This document shows, one piece after another, positions 1-10,863 of a DNA stretch of 64,000 nucleotides (its first letter is position 1; each line of letters opens with the position of its first letter). Position numbers and translations under genes: made by a program. The notes below the pieces were generated by a model. The model did no database searches and was not told the DNA's origin. It was given only the letters and a program-made list of their open reading frames with translations. Origin of the DNA: Cryoendolithus antarcticus (taxonomy: Eukaryota > Ascomycota > Dothideomycetes > Cladosporiales > Cladosporiaceae); NCBI GenBank assembly GCA_002077065.1, contig NAJO01000014.1, positions 620,001 to 684,000 of the forward strand, in the 5' to 3' direction.

Positions 1-117
1 CCTTGGATCACACCGCGTCAGCATCTCGCGCGGCTTCCTGCGGTGTAAGCTCAAGTCCACTAGTGCGATCGCAGTGTACGAAAACGGGCTGTGTAAGTTG
101 TGCATGGCTTGCGCGTG

Positions 118-902
118 ATGGCCATCGAGGCGAGGGATCTGGACGTGGCGTGCGAGTGGCTTTGTGGCGTTTGGCGGGGTGTCTATTTGCGGGGCGATGA
201 AGCTAGGAGGGAGAGGAAGGAGGGGAGGGGATGGGTGGATGTTGGGATGAGGGAGAGGGTGAGTGATGTACTTGTTTGTGAAGAGGGAGTGGTTGCTCAT
301 AGCACGTGTAGTACGGGGTGAAGTATCTACGGATCACGCGCGAGGTCACATTCTCGGGTTCCACTGTGATCGACGCGAGCGACGCAGCAGTGGATGAAGA
401 TAGCGACGACCAAGTGCCTGACGAAGATGCTGAGATAGTTGAGAGATCGAGTGGGTGTGAGATGCAGCAGCCACTTACGCCAGTCTGCTACGACATCGTT
501 CATTCTGCCTCGTACCAAGTGCCCGTTGTGTACATCACCCTTCCCGAACTATCGCCCGCCGCCGCTTCCTCGCCAGAGCAGGTGTACAGCCTCCTTGTGC
601 CAGATGCGTACAAGTCACAGATGCAAGCAGTGGGCACCATGGGCGCGTTGAGCATGGGTGAGCATCCTGTCACTGGTTCGCCAGCTTGGTTCGTCCATCC
701 GTGTCTTACGCAAGACGCTATGAGAGTGGTATCCGAGGGGCAGGCCACCTTCGGCCCGAGGATGTATTTGATGCGATGGCTTGGAGTCATAGGATCGAGC
801 ATAGGCCTGAGCGTGCCAATCAACGTCGCTCAGGCTGTGCAGATGTATCAGAGAGAAGCTAGTTCAGGGTCAGATACGGTGGACGCAGACCAAGTGCCAT
901 GA
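118..902 (+). CDS. ATG10: Atg10-like E2 enzyme of autophagy (two exons visible)
   Basis: Atg10 is the E2-like enzyme that moves Atg12 from Atg7 to Atg5 during autophagosome formation in the cytoplasm. The signature is a conserved FVHPC box, which places the active-site cysteine near residue 178, preceded by the usual EHPxxGxPAWF stretch and followed by a hydrophobic YLMRWLGVIG segment. I join exon 118-258 to exon 312-902 through a 53-nt GTGAGT...GTGTAG intron (259-311). The join is in phase and restores the family's GW...RYGVKYLRIxR segment. The model gives 243 residues, a normal size. The GTG at 318 is not a start, because the frame is open only back to the acceptor. The ATG at 118 is tentative, and a further 5' exon may lie upstream. 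The gene converges on the snRNP gene at 1020 with 117 bp between them. Confidence 0.75.
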
Positions 903-1019
903 CACCTACCGGGTTTTCCGTAGCAGGCTATGTCTCATTCAGCGCGTAGTGGGGCGATCCTTAGAAGTCCGTCCTCGCCATGGGCCAGGATGCATGGTAG
1001 GAAGAGGGGATTGAGCCTC

Positions 1020-1815
1020 TCAATCGCTGTCATCCTCACTCATGTCCATCTCGCCCTCTGAATCCTCCTCCATCGGTGCATCGCCCTCGTCATCGCTCTC
1101 GTCTCGCGTTCTCTTGACTCCCTGTGGGCTCGGCGCGTCCTCGACAGGTACCTTGGGCGCTGCCAGCCCGCTCATCCCAGGTGGTGGACCACCCATGCCA
1201 GGGGGCGGACCTCCCATACCCGGAGGTGGGCCGCCCATGCCCGGAGGTGGGCCGCCCATGCCCGGAGGTGGACCTCCCATACCAGGTGGAGGACCACCAG
1301 TCCCAGGCGGCGGGATCGACGCAGCGGCTGGCGCGGTGTTGGCAGCCTCAAGCCCAGGTGGTGCGGGGATTGCGTTTGCAGGCGTTTCTGCCACAGTCGG
1401 CTCGCCAGACTGAAGTGGAGGGTCATATTGGCCAGTCATCTTAGCCAGAGTCTTGCTCTTCGACTTCGCGTACGTGATGGTCTAGCATATTGTTAGCCTC
1501 TGAATACTTCGTCACTTGTCCCAGTGCACTTGCCATCTCGTTGCCAAAGAAGTCTAGGCCTTGACAGGCGCGCATAGCCTGAGTCGCAGCATGAACATCG
1601 CGAAACAGCACATGTGCCTGGCCCCTCATCTTGGTGTTCTTGACTGCGACAATATCGAGGACAGGGCCATAGGTCGTGAAGAGCATATATAGTGCTCGCT
1701 TGAGGTCGTTCTTTGGGACCTTGTCGGGGAGGTTCCTGAGGTACAGCGATTGGTTTGGCGCGATGCGCTGCTCGACTGCGCCATTGGGCGTAGGCTTGGT
1801 GAGGGTCGTCGCCAT
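1020..1815 (-). CDS. U1A/U2B''-type snRNP protein, single RRM with PPPGM repeats
   Basis: This is a spliceosomal RNA-binding protein of the U1A/U2B'' family, which binds snRNA hairpin loops in the nucleus. Exon 1 (1815-1534) encodes an RRM with RNP2 LYLRNL near residue 25 and RNP1 MRGQAHVLF. Exon 2 (1481-1020) continues with TITYAKSKSKTLAK, the conserved end of this RRM. The intron (1482-1533, 52 nt) begins GCAAGT and ends GCTAG with a CTAAC branch site. Only the GC donor keeps the YAKSKS motif in frame; reading through gives an unrelated tail and a stop. The protein is about 247 residues. After the RRM come about six GGPPPGM repeats and an acidic C-terminus with a KRTRDESDDE segment. The second RRM of animal U1A/U2B'' and many fungal relatives is absent. 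I cannot tell U1A from U2B'' by eye. Confidence 0.85.
1173..1298 (-). repeat. 21-bp coding repeat encoding GGPPPGM
   Basis: About six consecutive 21-bp units inside exon 2 of the snRNP gene each encode GGPPPGM; a diverged unit with Thr in place of Met follows at the upstream side. Third-position differences between units suggest an older expansion with some recent near-identical units in the middle. PPPGM-type repeats are also known from Sm B/B' and U1C tails. Confidence 0.85.
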
Positions 1816-2309
1816 GGTCGTCGAATGCCCAGCGTCGTACTTTGCACAGCCAAAAAATGTTGCTGTACGACGGTTGCGCAGGAAGCAGCTCGAGTCATGT
1901 CACTTTTGCGTCACATCTTTCTGGCTTCAGGACATCCATCTTCCTCCCACCTCTCCTCTTGTAATGACTTGCATGCGGAGCTACGCTGCAGCATGGGTAC
2001 TGGACGCGCCATGTATAATGCTTACAATCTTCGTAAAAAGAGCCTGAGGTAATCCAAGTTGCAAAGTGCACCTCACGTGTATTGTAAGTCTTACCATGGC
2101 TCTTTCAGCCGCATGATACCGGTAATGGTAGGCTCATAGACTCTCTTGTTTTCCTATTTACATCTTCAGCATCTGCCTACGTGTTCCCACTTCAGGGATC
2201 TCAATCTGCTAACGTCTGTGGCACTGCCAATTTGCTCTCGAGATCAGCATCCCGTATTTTGCGGCGCTGCTGGCCTTGCGTTGGTCGTCAAGTGGCGAAG
2301 TCTGAGAAT
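1816..2309. promoter_or_regulatory. Divergent intergenic region, snRNP gene and monooxygenase
   Basis: This 494-bp stretch lies between two divergent start codons and must hold both promoters. I see no open frame I trust and no named element. In-frame upstream extensions of the monooxygenase reading frame start before its ATG but lack family similarity. Confidence 0.5.
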
Positions 2310-4080
2310 ATGGCGGACGAGAAGAGCTACGACCTTATAGTCGTTGGCGCAGGTACGCAGTGAAGCTTTTACACTCAGAACGCATATATTGACCATCTGC
2401 GCAGGTATCTATGGCCTCTGTGCTGCCTCTACATATCTCTCGCTCTACCCTCATGCGAACGTCCGCATCCTCGAGGCTGGCTCCGACGTTGGCGGCGTAT
2501 GGTCTACTGAGCGTAGCTACCCTGGCTTCTGGTCACAATCTGGTACCCGGGTAGCTGGTTTCCATGACCTGCCCATGAGATCACCTCCACCCGAGCGATC
2601 GTACAAAAGCTCCCAGGACTCGAAGCTCGTGAGCAAGTACCTGAAAGACTACGCGAGTGCGCGAGGCTTGAGGCAGCGATGCGATTTTAATTGCCTGGTG
2701 AGCTCGATCACCAAGTCCGGCAACGTGTGGCAAATCAGTAGCAAGACCGACAGTCGAGACACCGTCTACTGCGGGAAGAAGCTTATCATCGCTACTGGCC
2801 TCTTCACACAATCTCTTATTCCCCCTTTCCCAGGCCGGGAAACGTTCAACGGCCCAATCATCCACCAGAAAGACTGGGGTAGCTCCGGCATATTCGCTTC
2901 CGAGGAAGCTTCTAAAGCCTCTCACACCCACATCACAGTTCTCGGCGGCTCCAAGTCCGCCGCCGATATCGTCTACACTGCCGCCATCGACAAGCACCAC
3001 CTCCGTACAGTAAACTGGCTGATTCGAGATTCGGGTCCCGGAGCCTTATCCCTGCTCCCTGCACAAGGCTTGGGTAAGTACGAACATATCACTGAGCTCG
3101 GAACAACACGAATCATCAGCGCGCTCAGCTTTGCGAACCCCTGGCTGCCAGAGAATTGGTGGAGTTGGTTCCTGCATAAAACTTGGATTGGAGAATGGCT
3201 GATGGACTTCATCTGGAATAAGCAACTCGATGATGCTACGGCGAGCGCAAAGTACGACAGTCGGGCTGGCGCTTTACCCGGCTTTCGGGACTTGAAGTCT
3301 GACGCAAGTGCGAGGTGGCGTACGGGATATTTCGGCGCGCTGAACAGAGATCCGGAGGATTTCTGGAACGTGATAGCGCAGAAGGTGAATGTGTTCCGAG
3401 GCGAAGTAGGGAAGCTGGGAAACGATACTGTGGTGCTGAAGGATGGAAGGGAGATACAGACGGATGTACTCTTGTTGGCCACTGGCTTCGAGCAGGCGCA
3501 TCCCGAGTTCTCAGTCAGTGAAGCTGCGCGACTGGGCCTACCTTTGTCGAACCAGCATGCCGAGTTGTTCGAGCGCGAGCGTGCCCACTGGTCTGCACTC
3601 GATGTCGCCGCCGAGCGAAAGGTGCTGCAACGCTGGCCCTACCTTCACAACTCGCCTTTGCCCACCAAAGAGCAATCGCACACGCCGTATCGCCTGTACA
3701 ACCACACAACCCCAGTATCCGACCCAAGTATCGCCTTTCTCGGAATCCCACTATGCGCGAATTCCTACCACGTCGCTTTTGTCCAGTCTCTCTATGCCAT
3801 CGCAGCAGTGGACGGCCATATCAAGCTCCCTGATCGCGAAGTCATGAAGCAGGATATCGCGTACGTCACGACGTGGAATCGGTGGAAGTATCCTGCTATT
3901 GGTGGACCGGGCAATGCGATGGAGTTTGAGATGGTCGCGTACACTGATAAGATGCTTGAGGAGCTTGGGCTTGAGAGCCATAAGAAGAAGAGCTGGTGGA
4001 TGTGGATGACGGAGCCGATATGGGCGAAAGAGAATGAGGGGTTGCTGGAGGAGTTCAGGGCAAAGTACGTGAAGGGATAA
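2310..4080 (+). CDS. Flavin-containing monooxygenase (FMO-like)
   Basis: This is an NADPH- and FAD-dependent monooxygenase of the class B FMO type, 572 residues, substrate unknown. Exon 1 (2310-2352) encodes the MADEKSYDLIVVGAG start, and a 52-nt intron (2353-2404) splits the dinucleotide-binding GAGIYG motif exactly. Exon 2 is 2405-4080. Visible motifs are the FAD-binding GxGxxG near residue 13, an FxGxxxHxxxW box (FNGPIIHQKDW) that varies the FMO fingerprint by ending in Trp, a second nucleotide-binding loop LGGSKSAAD, and LLLATGF near the middle of the C-terminal half. There is no signal peptide. It stands alone, with no polyketide or peptide synthase near, so a detoxification or small-molecule role is only a guess. 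It ends 16 bp from the convergent HAD gene. Confidence 0.85.
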
Positions 4081-4095
4081 ATCGATCGACTGAGA

Positions 4096-5061
4096 CTATC
4101 GTAATGTATTGACGAACTGTATGATTTCGTTCAAGCCCCGCACCCAAACCAGGATGTTGGACGCACCGGACTGGACTTTAGATGGCGAAAGACTGCTGAT
4201 GTGGTGCATTTCGTGTCCAAGACGAGAGAAGGTGTCAGCCAGGACGCGTTGACTCGAGCCCAGTGGCTCGTCGCGAATGCATATGCCCAAATTGACAGCA
4301 GTCAAGCAATCAAAGTCTGTGGCTGAATCACCGACGTAGATATTGATATGTTCGGGTTGCAAGGGTGAGTGCTGCAGTTTGTCGTAACTCGTACGGATCC
4401 CAGGGCTACCGTTAAGTGTCAGGAGTCCTGGACTACCTTCGGAGTCGTCCACGTCCACAATGTCGTTCGCTCGAATCTCCATGATTTGGATTCGACTCAT
4501 CAGGTTGTGTTCGTGTTCAGCAGGAGTTTCAAGATCTGAGTGATCAGCTGCATATAGCAGGGCATCTTTGATGAACATGGCACTCCAATTGACGCTGAGT
4601 ACACTTACGCTGTCACCTGTCTGGCCGAGTCCCATGATAAGCTCGCACCAGCCTTCACGGAGGATGACCTGTCCAGTCACAACGGCGTTTCGAGCGGCTC
4701 CAACAATATCAGCGCGTGTAACACCCTGGAAGTATCGGGATTGCTCGACACGCTGAACACTCTGACGCTCCACGCTTTCTAGACTTCGTAGCCAAGCAGA
4801 TTCCTGGCTGGTAGTACTCCTTTCATGGGTAGCAGGTCGATACTTTGCGTCATGAGCTTTGTAGTCGTCCATGTAAGCATTGCCAAAGCTAGTCCACTGC
4901 TCTCTGGCTCGGGAGGGAACTCCAAGCCGACGGTCTCTAGCGGCTACAATTTCTGCCATCGCGAACATGGTGTCTCGCTGTGTAAGCGTGCCATCCCAAT
5001 CTAGGACCATATTGATAGATCGCCTGTCCATGATGCGCCTAATGATCGAAGTACGGGGCAT
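4096..5061 (-). CDS. HAD-superfamily phosphatase-like protein
   Basis: This 321-residue protein belongs to the haloacid dehalogenase superfamily. Motif I is DWDGTLT, with the presumed nucleophile Asp21 and acid/base Asp23. A motif II-like segment reads VLSVNWSAMFI, and motif IV reads VGDSATDFDCL, supplying metal-binding acidic residues. The long cap insertion between motifs I and II fits a phosphoserine-phosphatase-like or CTO1-like fungal HAD protein, but the substrate cannot be read from sequence. I see no intron. The start at 5061 is an ATG; another ATG at residue 11 is just before motif I and could also serve. The gene is divergent from SDH2 and convergent with the monooxygenase. Confidence 0.8.
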   Translation of the reverse strand: MPRTSIIRRIMDRRSINMVLDWDGTLTQRDTMFAMAEIVAARDRRLGVPSRAREQWTSFGNAYMDDYKAHDAKYRPATHERSTTSQESAWLRSLESVERQSVQRVEQSRYFQGVTRADIVGAARNAVVTGQVILREGWCELIMGLGQTGDSVSVLSVNWSAMFIKDALLYAADHSDLETPAEHEHNLMSRIQIMEIRANDIVDVDDSEGSPGLLTLNGSPGIRTSYDKLQHSPLQPEHINIYVGDSATDFDCLTAVNLGICIRDEPLGSSQRVLADTFSRLGHEMHHISSLSPSKVQSGASNILVWVRGLNEIIQFVNTLR

Positions 5062-5628
5062 CAGTCTGCGTATTTCCAGTGGACAAGCCTCTCAAGGGCA
5101 AGGCTTCCTGGCTAGTGCATTTCGAAGACGGACCGAAACAACGAAGGACGAGTTCGAAGTGACATGGAGAGGTAGATGTCGTTGCAACTTACTCACTGCA
5201 TGATGCTCTCTCAAGGGTGCAACGAGAGCGATCGAAGGCTTGCAGATGCAATCTATGATAGCACAAGCGATTGCCGCGGCGGCCACCGGAAATATAATGC
5301 TCCCCCTGACAACCCTCCGATCGGCATGTAGGGAGAAGTATGTCCCTCTCCACGGCTGTTTGATATCTCTGCTCGAACAGTTGACACGCACAACAACAGC
5401 GTGGCCGATCGGGTTGTTCCGCACAAGATCCAAATGAATGCAAGATTGAGTTGACGTGGCGATGTCGGGAAGGGGCCTCGGCATCGCTCCTTCCCTCAGC
5501 GAGAATTGAACGGCTCGTGATTGGGCAACGCCACTCCGACTTCGAAACAGCATCATTGACCTCGCCTCTACTACAGCGTCCAATATACCACCACATCTCC
5601 GCTCCACCACCACACACCACCACATATC
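5062..5628. promoter_or_regulatory. Divergent promoter, HAD gene and SDH2
   Basis: This 567-bp region separates two divergent starts. An ATTGG (inverted CCAAT) at 5520-5524 lies about 105 bp upstream of the SDH2 ATG. CCAAT boxes bound by the Hap/CBF complex drive respiratory genes in fungi, so this is a candidate element for SDH2; that role is inference from motif and position only. A CA/CCA-rich pyrimidine-poor tract fills the last 50 bp before the ATG. Confidence 0.4.
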
Positions 5629-6581
5629 ATGGCATTCAGACTAGCAACACGGCGCTTCGCCGTCAGCCCACAGGTCTTCCGACGTGGCATGGCCTCCGTC
5701 GTGGAGACCACGAAAGCCGAACCTCTCAGCACCGTCTCCGAAACATTGTCCGCATCTACACAGCCCACGCCTTCGTCGAAGACATCAACGAAGGGAGAGG
5801 CCGCGCCAGATAAGGATGCCACGATCAAGACCTTCCACATCTACCGATGGAATCCGGATGAGCCATCAACGAAGCCAAAGATGCAGTCCTACACACTCGA
5901 CTTGAACAAGACAGGACCTATGATGCTGGACGCGCTCATCAGGATCAAGAATGAGGTCGACCCGACTCTGACATTCAGGCGAAGCTGTCGAGAGGGAATC
6001 TGCGGGAGTTGTGCTATGAACATCGATGGTGTGAACACATTGGCATGCTTGTGCCGCATCAACCCAGATAAGAAGCAGGAGGCGCGCATCTACCCACTAC
6101 CGCACACATACGTCGTCAAGGATCTGGTGCCGGATTTGACGCAGTTCTACAAGCAATACAAGTCAATCCAGCCATACCTACAGCGCGACACGCCCGCGCC
6201 TGACGTAAGTCACATTTGATTTATTCGTTCATGAGTGCTGTCACTAACACATCACAGGGCCGCGAGCATCGTCAATCGAAGGAGGACCGCAAGAAGCTCG
6301 ATGGCATGTACGAGTGCATCCTTTGCGCTTGCTGCAGCACATCCTGCCCGTCATACTGGTGGAACAGCGAGCAATATCTCGGCCCAGCCGTGCTTATGCA
6401 ATCGTACCGCTGGATCGCAGACTCGCGTGACGAGAAGACGGCACAGCGCAAGGAGATGCTCAATAACAGCATGAGTCTGTACCGGTGTCACACGATCCTG
6501 AACTGCAGCAGGACGTGTCCGAAGGGGTTGAACCCCGCGTTGGCGATCGCGGAGATCAAGAAGAGCATGGCGTTCACTTGA
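5629..6581 (+). CDS. SDH2: Succinate dehydrogenase iron-sulfur subunit
   Basis: This is the iron-sulfur subunit of mitochondrial complex II, which passes electrons from FAD in Sdh1 to ubiquinone at the inner membrane. Exon 1 is 5629-6204 and exon 2 is 6258-6581, with a 53-nt GTAAGT...CACAG intron in phase 0; the product has 299 residues. The N-terminus ([12 protein letters not shown]...) is a typical Arg-rich mitochondrial presequence. The 2Fe-2S cluster ligands follow the C-x4-C-x2-C-x11-C pattern in [10 protein letters not shown]...LAC. Exon 2 carries the 4Fe-4S motif [17 protein letters not shown] and the 3Fe-4S motif CHTILNC...CPKGLNP. The ubiquinone-site Pro, Asn and His residues, which change in SDHI-fungicide-resistant strains of other fungi, appear wild type here. 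Confidence 0.97.
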
Positions 6582-8338
6582 GGGCTTAGGTGACGGAGGT
6601 ACCGTGTACATATCCTGTTCAGTATCGTTCTTTTGACTTTCCACATATTATGTCTATGAAAGAGACGCCTATCGAAATCCACCTCACACACGCACTAACG
6701 AGATAGAATCCCCCGATTTCACGTAAGCACCGGGATGACGAGCACTCCGAGACTATGTATGCTCTTCTACCAATAACTTCGAGGTTTTCCATGTCGAGAG
6801 CGCCTACTAAGCGCGGTAGAGCAGTGTTGTACTCAGAGTGCTGTCGAAACAGTCGTGTTCTATATCCGACCCTGGTGAGATTATAACGCACAAGCGATGC
6901 TCTCATTAACGCAGCGATCCTTTGACAACACCCGTGACGCAGTCGGTAGCAGCATATGCACCCTCCAGCCTCTTCTGAGAGCAGACACACACTCATCGAC
7001 GCTTGCATGGTGGTTCCGCGCTCCGACGTGAGCCGGCGCCTACATAGCAAAAGCATGGCACTGGGCTTGAGTCGTGCAGTCTTGCGTCACCAACATACGA
7101 CACATGGCATCCATGCTACTGCCGCGCGCTACTCTACCTTACCTGCCCAAGTATAGATATCGATGTTGGTTGTGGTCGGGAACCAGTCAGTATCGTCGGC
7201 GTGTCGATTGGAGAACATAGATTCCATGTTTGGCAATGGATCAAGATCCATTGGACTTGTTGGCAATTGAGCATACTACAATGCCTCCCACTTCGGACGG
7301 CGTAACGCCGCAGTCATGCATCCATGACGCGCGCCTACAATGTTATCGATTTCATGTCGACTGCCAGTGAGAAGCCAATGTGGGATGTTTACTGGGGTGA
7401 TGTCTGGCGGTTGCTGATAGAACGACAGCAGAGTACCAAAGTCGCAGCGCTTCCATGTTGCTATATCTTCGTGTCTTTGTCAAGATGACACGTCGCGCCT
7501 CGATCGTATAATCCATCTAATAGTCTTTGAGGATCACGGTTCTTCATCTCTTCCAGAACTCATATCGAAATCCACCGCCACGCGCTCGGGTACTCGGCTA
7601 GCCGTCCACTCGGGCACTCGGCTAGCCGTCCACTCGGGATTCGACACCTCACGATCAACCAACGCCCTCATTCTCCTCGGTCCATCGCTCGCCAACGCAC
7701 ATCTCCAATCTATGTGACAGCTGCACCATTCCGGCACAGCAATACTACGAGCACTTCACCGGTTCCTTCGCTCTAGCATCGCCTGCAGACTACAGCAAAA
7801 GTATCATTCGAGGACCAGCGCTGGGCGCTTAGCAAAACCTCCACCAAATCACAGCCCTGCGGCCTGCAGGGAAGTTCGGGTACAGCCCTTAGCCTTCACA
7901 CCAACGAGTCGGACGCTTCCCCCATTGGTTCACCTGGCGCATCACAAAATCGGTCGAAGCGCCTACACCTCTATCCTCTACGCGCCCACCCCAGGAATAG
8001 GGCGCAGCGACACTCTCCTCTGCCCGTCCTGCCCGCTGCATGTGTTGTCGCAGGTCGGCAGCACCATTCGCGTTCATCGAGACGCCCATGGGTCTGAGGT
8101 AAGCTTGCCGCCGTGCGGTGCGCTGCTGCATATGCGCTCTGCCTGAGAAGGTGTTGCCTTCCTTTGTCTTCCTTAAGCTCTGTGCCGCCTGTTGTCCTCT
8201 CTTATCCGTGTCGCTCGCTGCTGTCTTCTCCTTCACGGGCTTTGCTGACTCCTAGTCTGTAGACCTTGGGAGCTGACACGGCCGTGTCGTTCACTCACCT
8301 CGCCGGCCGTTACCTCTTCTCAGCAAAGACAATTGACG
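6582..8338. other. Long intergenic region with a small tandem repeat
   Basis: No frame in these 1757 bp looks like a real protein; all are short with no family similarity. Two tandem copies of a 24-bp unit lie at 7592-7615 and 7616-7639, differing in the last base. The last 250 bp, rich in pyrimidines, probably hold the promoter and leader of the gene at 8339; a GAGGTAAGC donor-like site near 8098 could mark a leader intron. Confidence 0.4.
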
Positions 8339-9376
8339 ATGTCTGCCATTACCGCCACCATGGCTGCTGCGGGCTTCGAGAAGCGTAGCAGCACCTCATC
8401 CTCGCTGCAGACGCCTGGTTCTGGCACCTTCCCCTCCGAGATGCGTAGCCCTATGGCAGGCTCGCCAGGCTTCCTCAAACGTGACGAAGCACTCCGCACC
8501 CCGATCACGCCTCCATCTGCCTACCTGGACTTCCTTCGCAACGCCACACCGGCCATGATGAGTCCAATGTCGACGAGCACCAGCAGTCACTTCCGCTTCA
8601 ATGACAAGCCCGCCGATAAGTCGAACGACAGAGCCTCCGAGACCAACCTCGATCGCATCTCCATCCCGACTCCCACTTCACAACCTGCTCTCTCTCGCAA
8701 CACCTCATACGCCTCGAATACATCGACATCGACGAACGCAAGTGACAGTGCTGCGTCCTTTAGCAGTACTGGCTCCTCGCGAACGAGACCCGAATCACCG
8801 AGGATCATGATACCTCCTTCACCCTTCGTCAAGCCCGGACCTCGATCGTCTCGAACACCTCGAAGACTTCAGATTCCACAGTCCCCCTTCTCACCCGCCA
8901 TGCAGTCCTCTCGCTCTGCACAGTCACCCTACTCGAGCACACCACTTAGTGCTGCTCCATGGAGCGCCTCTTTCACACCTGCCGACGTCGACACCGAGGT
9001 CAATGGCAAGCCTGGCAAAGTCAGCGTGCGGCAAGTCGTCACTCGCACTGTGACCTATTGCAGGACACCACTGGAGCCAGCACCGCGTGGGAAGAGAAGA
9101 AAGCTGGAGTCGGGCGAAGAGGACTCGCTGTGGCCCATGAAACCGCCCGCGACGAATACGACGGAGAAGGCAGCTTTGGGTCGAGTGTCCGAAGAACCAG
9201 TCGTCAAAGCAGAGGCGGTCACAACACCATCAGAAGTCACTGCGCCTGCTGCTGTCTCGGCGACGAAAACACTACCTCCAGCAACGCGTGAAGCTCCCTC
9301 GACGGCATCACAGCACGACCTCTCACTTTCATCTACTACTACTACTCGCGACACGACATGTCGCACATTGGCCTAG
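8339..9376 (+). CDS. Ser/Thr/Pro-rich conserved hypothetical protein
   Basis: This single-exon frame encodes about 345 residues with no domain I recognise. The ATG at 8339 is the first in frame; an upstream TTG is not a credible start. The protein is low-complexity and probably disordered, with many SP and TP dipeptides (for example MIPPSPF, IPQSPFSP, TPITPP, GSPGF), which are possible proline-directed kinase sites. A basic segment RGKRRKLE near the last third resembles a nuclear localisation signal. The PPSPF-type blocks read as conserved islands in a variable protein. Nuclear or regulatory function is plausible but unproven. Confidence 0.65.
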   Translation: MSAITATMAAAGFEKRSSTSSSLQTPGSGTFPSEMRSPMAGSPGFLKRDEALRTPITPPSAYLDFLRNATPAMMSPMSTSTSSHFRFNDKPADKSNDRASETNLDRISIPTPTSQPALSRNTSYASNTSTSTNASDSAASFSSTGSSRTRPESPRIMIPPSPFVKPGPRSSRTPRRLQIPQSPFSPAMQSSRSAQSPYSSTPLSAAPWSASFTPADVDTEVNGKPGKVSVRQVVTRTVTYCRTPLEPAPRGKRRKLESGEEDSLWPMKPPATNTTEKAALGRVSEEPVVKAEAVTTPSEVTAPAAVSATKTLPPATREAPSTASQHDLSLSSTTTTRDTTCRTLA

Positions 9377-9902
9377 AGTTGCCGCATACACGCATTGGGT
9401 GGCAACGTTGACAGGCTCAGCTTCACTTCTGCGATGACTGAACGACCGATACCAATTTGTTGGTTTGCTGGATGGATTTACGCCAGCCCTGCGAGCCTGG
9501 CGCTAAGAGGCGTATAAGTGATGGAATGATTTGCTGTTATCTGAGCTGGGAGTTATGGCGTACCACTGAGGCAGAGCTCGTACGTAGCTTGGAGAAAGCT
9601 GCAAGTATGAGCGACTATTGAAACGAAAGATGACCTTTGTAACTCCAGATCTTTTCTTCACTGCGCAAATCTCACATGAGCACGCTCTTTCAAAAGCATC
9701 AGTAAGTGAGGTGAGCTTCGTAGTTCCTGCCCTACTTGCCCAAAACGTTCCTTCCTTCTTAGAAGCTCATTCATTACACCTTCCAACTCATCGCAGTCAA
9801 ATCAACCACACTTCGAATGGCTTCGACGTGTCTCTCAAGTTCCCATTTCTCACATCACCTTCTTGATCATCAGTACACAGGTATCAATCCCAGACCTGAG
9901 CG
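9377..9902. other. Intergenic region
   Basis: These 526 bp between two plus-strand genes hold the terminator of the upstream gene and the promoter of the next. One short open frame (9618-9866) has no recognisable features, and I see no repeat or RNA gene. Confidence 0.4.
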
Positions 9903-10518
9903 ATGTCTGTGAGTCTCAACATTACCAGCCCAGGGGGCCACATCTTCCAACTGTCGGTCCCCATGTCTTCGGTTGCCGCGATCGACGCAAATACTACATA
10001 TGATCAAACACACCAGCAGATTGCAGCTTTCGCACGCCGAATTGTCTACAGCGTCTGTGGTGACGCCGACGTCTCTTGCCAGACGACGGTCGAATTCTTG
10101 GACGATCGGGCGCTGGAAAGTTGCGTAGTCGAACGCGCTGGGGCTACAGCACGCGCAGCGGATGCGGGAAGTCTCATCGTTGGTGTTCGAGCGATCGGCG
10201 GAAAGCACGTCTGGCGATACATCATCAAAGACTTCACACCGCTTAGGAGGGTGTTGAATGCATATGCTGGGCAGAAGAAGAAGGATGTTGGCTGTATGCG
10301 GCTTCTGTGGAAGGGACAAGTGGTTGGCTTCAGTGATACTGCGAAGCAGGTGATTACTAGTCAGCAGTGGAGCATCTAGATTCACTAGCTAACATTCTCA
10401 GCTTGGGATCTATGATGGCTGCGAGCTGGGAGTCGAGTGGGTGTCAGTCAAGAAGCCAGGGTGCCTCTGGGATGACGATGAGTCGACGATCAAGCAGGAG
10501 AACGTCGTTGAGGCCTAG
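9903..10518 (+). CDS. SUMO-like (Rad60-SLD type) domain protein
   Basis: This 187-residue protein has a C-terminal ubiquitin/SUMO-like fold. Exon 1 is 9903-10349; a 52-nt intron (10350-10401, CTAAC branch) leads to exon 2, 10402-10518. The phase-0 splice joins FSDTAKQ to LGIYDGCEL and so completes the DT...L...DGDxI/V signature of SUMO-like domains. The domain runs roughly from residue 107 (WRYIIK, then LRRVLNAYA) to residue 165. No C-terminal di-glycine is present, so it is not a conjugated modifier. The first 100 residues are unrecognised. By analogy, SUMO-like domains of this kind bind Ubc9 or SUMO-pathway partners, but here that is inference. Without splicing the frame ends early at 10379. 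Confidence 0.7.
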
Positions 10519-10863
10519 GAGGTGAAGCTCGGGAAAGATCCTGTTGCGTCGACTGCGAGAATTGTCGCTGCTTGCGGTAGACAGGGAGCGAAGAAGTCGT
10601 TACATCGACGGAGAGTCAATGCGAGGACAGAGCCGCACGTGCAGGAATGCTCTTGCAGGGCGATATGACGAGTAGGATACCTACATGCGCGGTCGATCCG
10701 AGAACGGCGTGACTCGATGAACTATTGGTGGAGGAACTGTTGGCATTGTTCGGAGACTGGTCGCATGGCTTCTCGCGGTTCATGCACATTCAACGCTATG
10801 ACTCTACCTTAACGTAAATAAGCTTCGGTACCTGACGTGAAACCATCACTTGTCCTCATCACC
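10519..10863. other. Intergenic region upstream of STE24
   Basis: These 345 bp carry no credible open frame. They should hold the STE24 promoter; no motif stands out. Confidence 0.4.

Noticed and set aside
318..902. ATG10 as a 194-residue gene starting at 318
   Set aside because: The codon at 318 is GTG, and the frame is blocked just upstream by the TAG of a splice acceptor; an upstream exon is needed.
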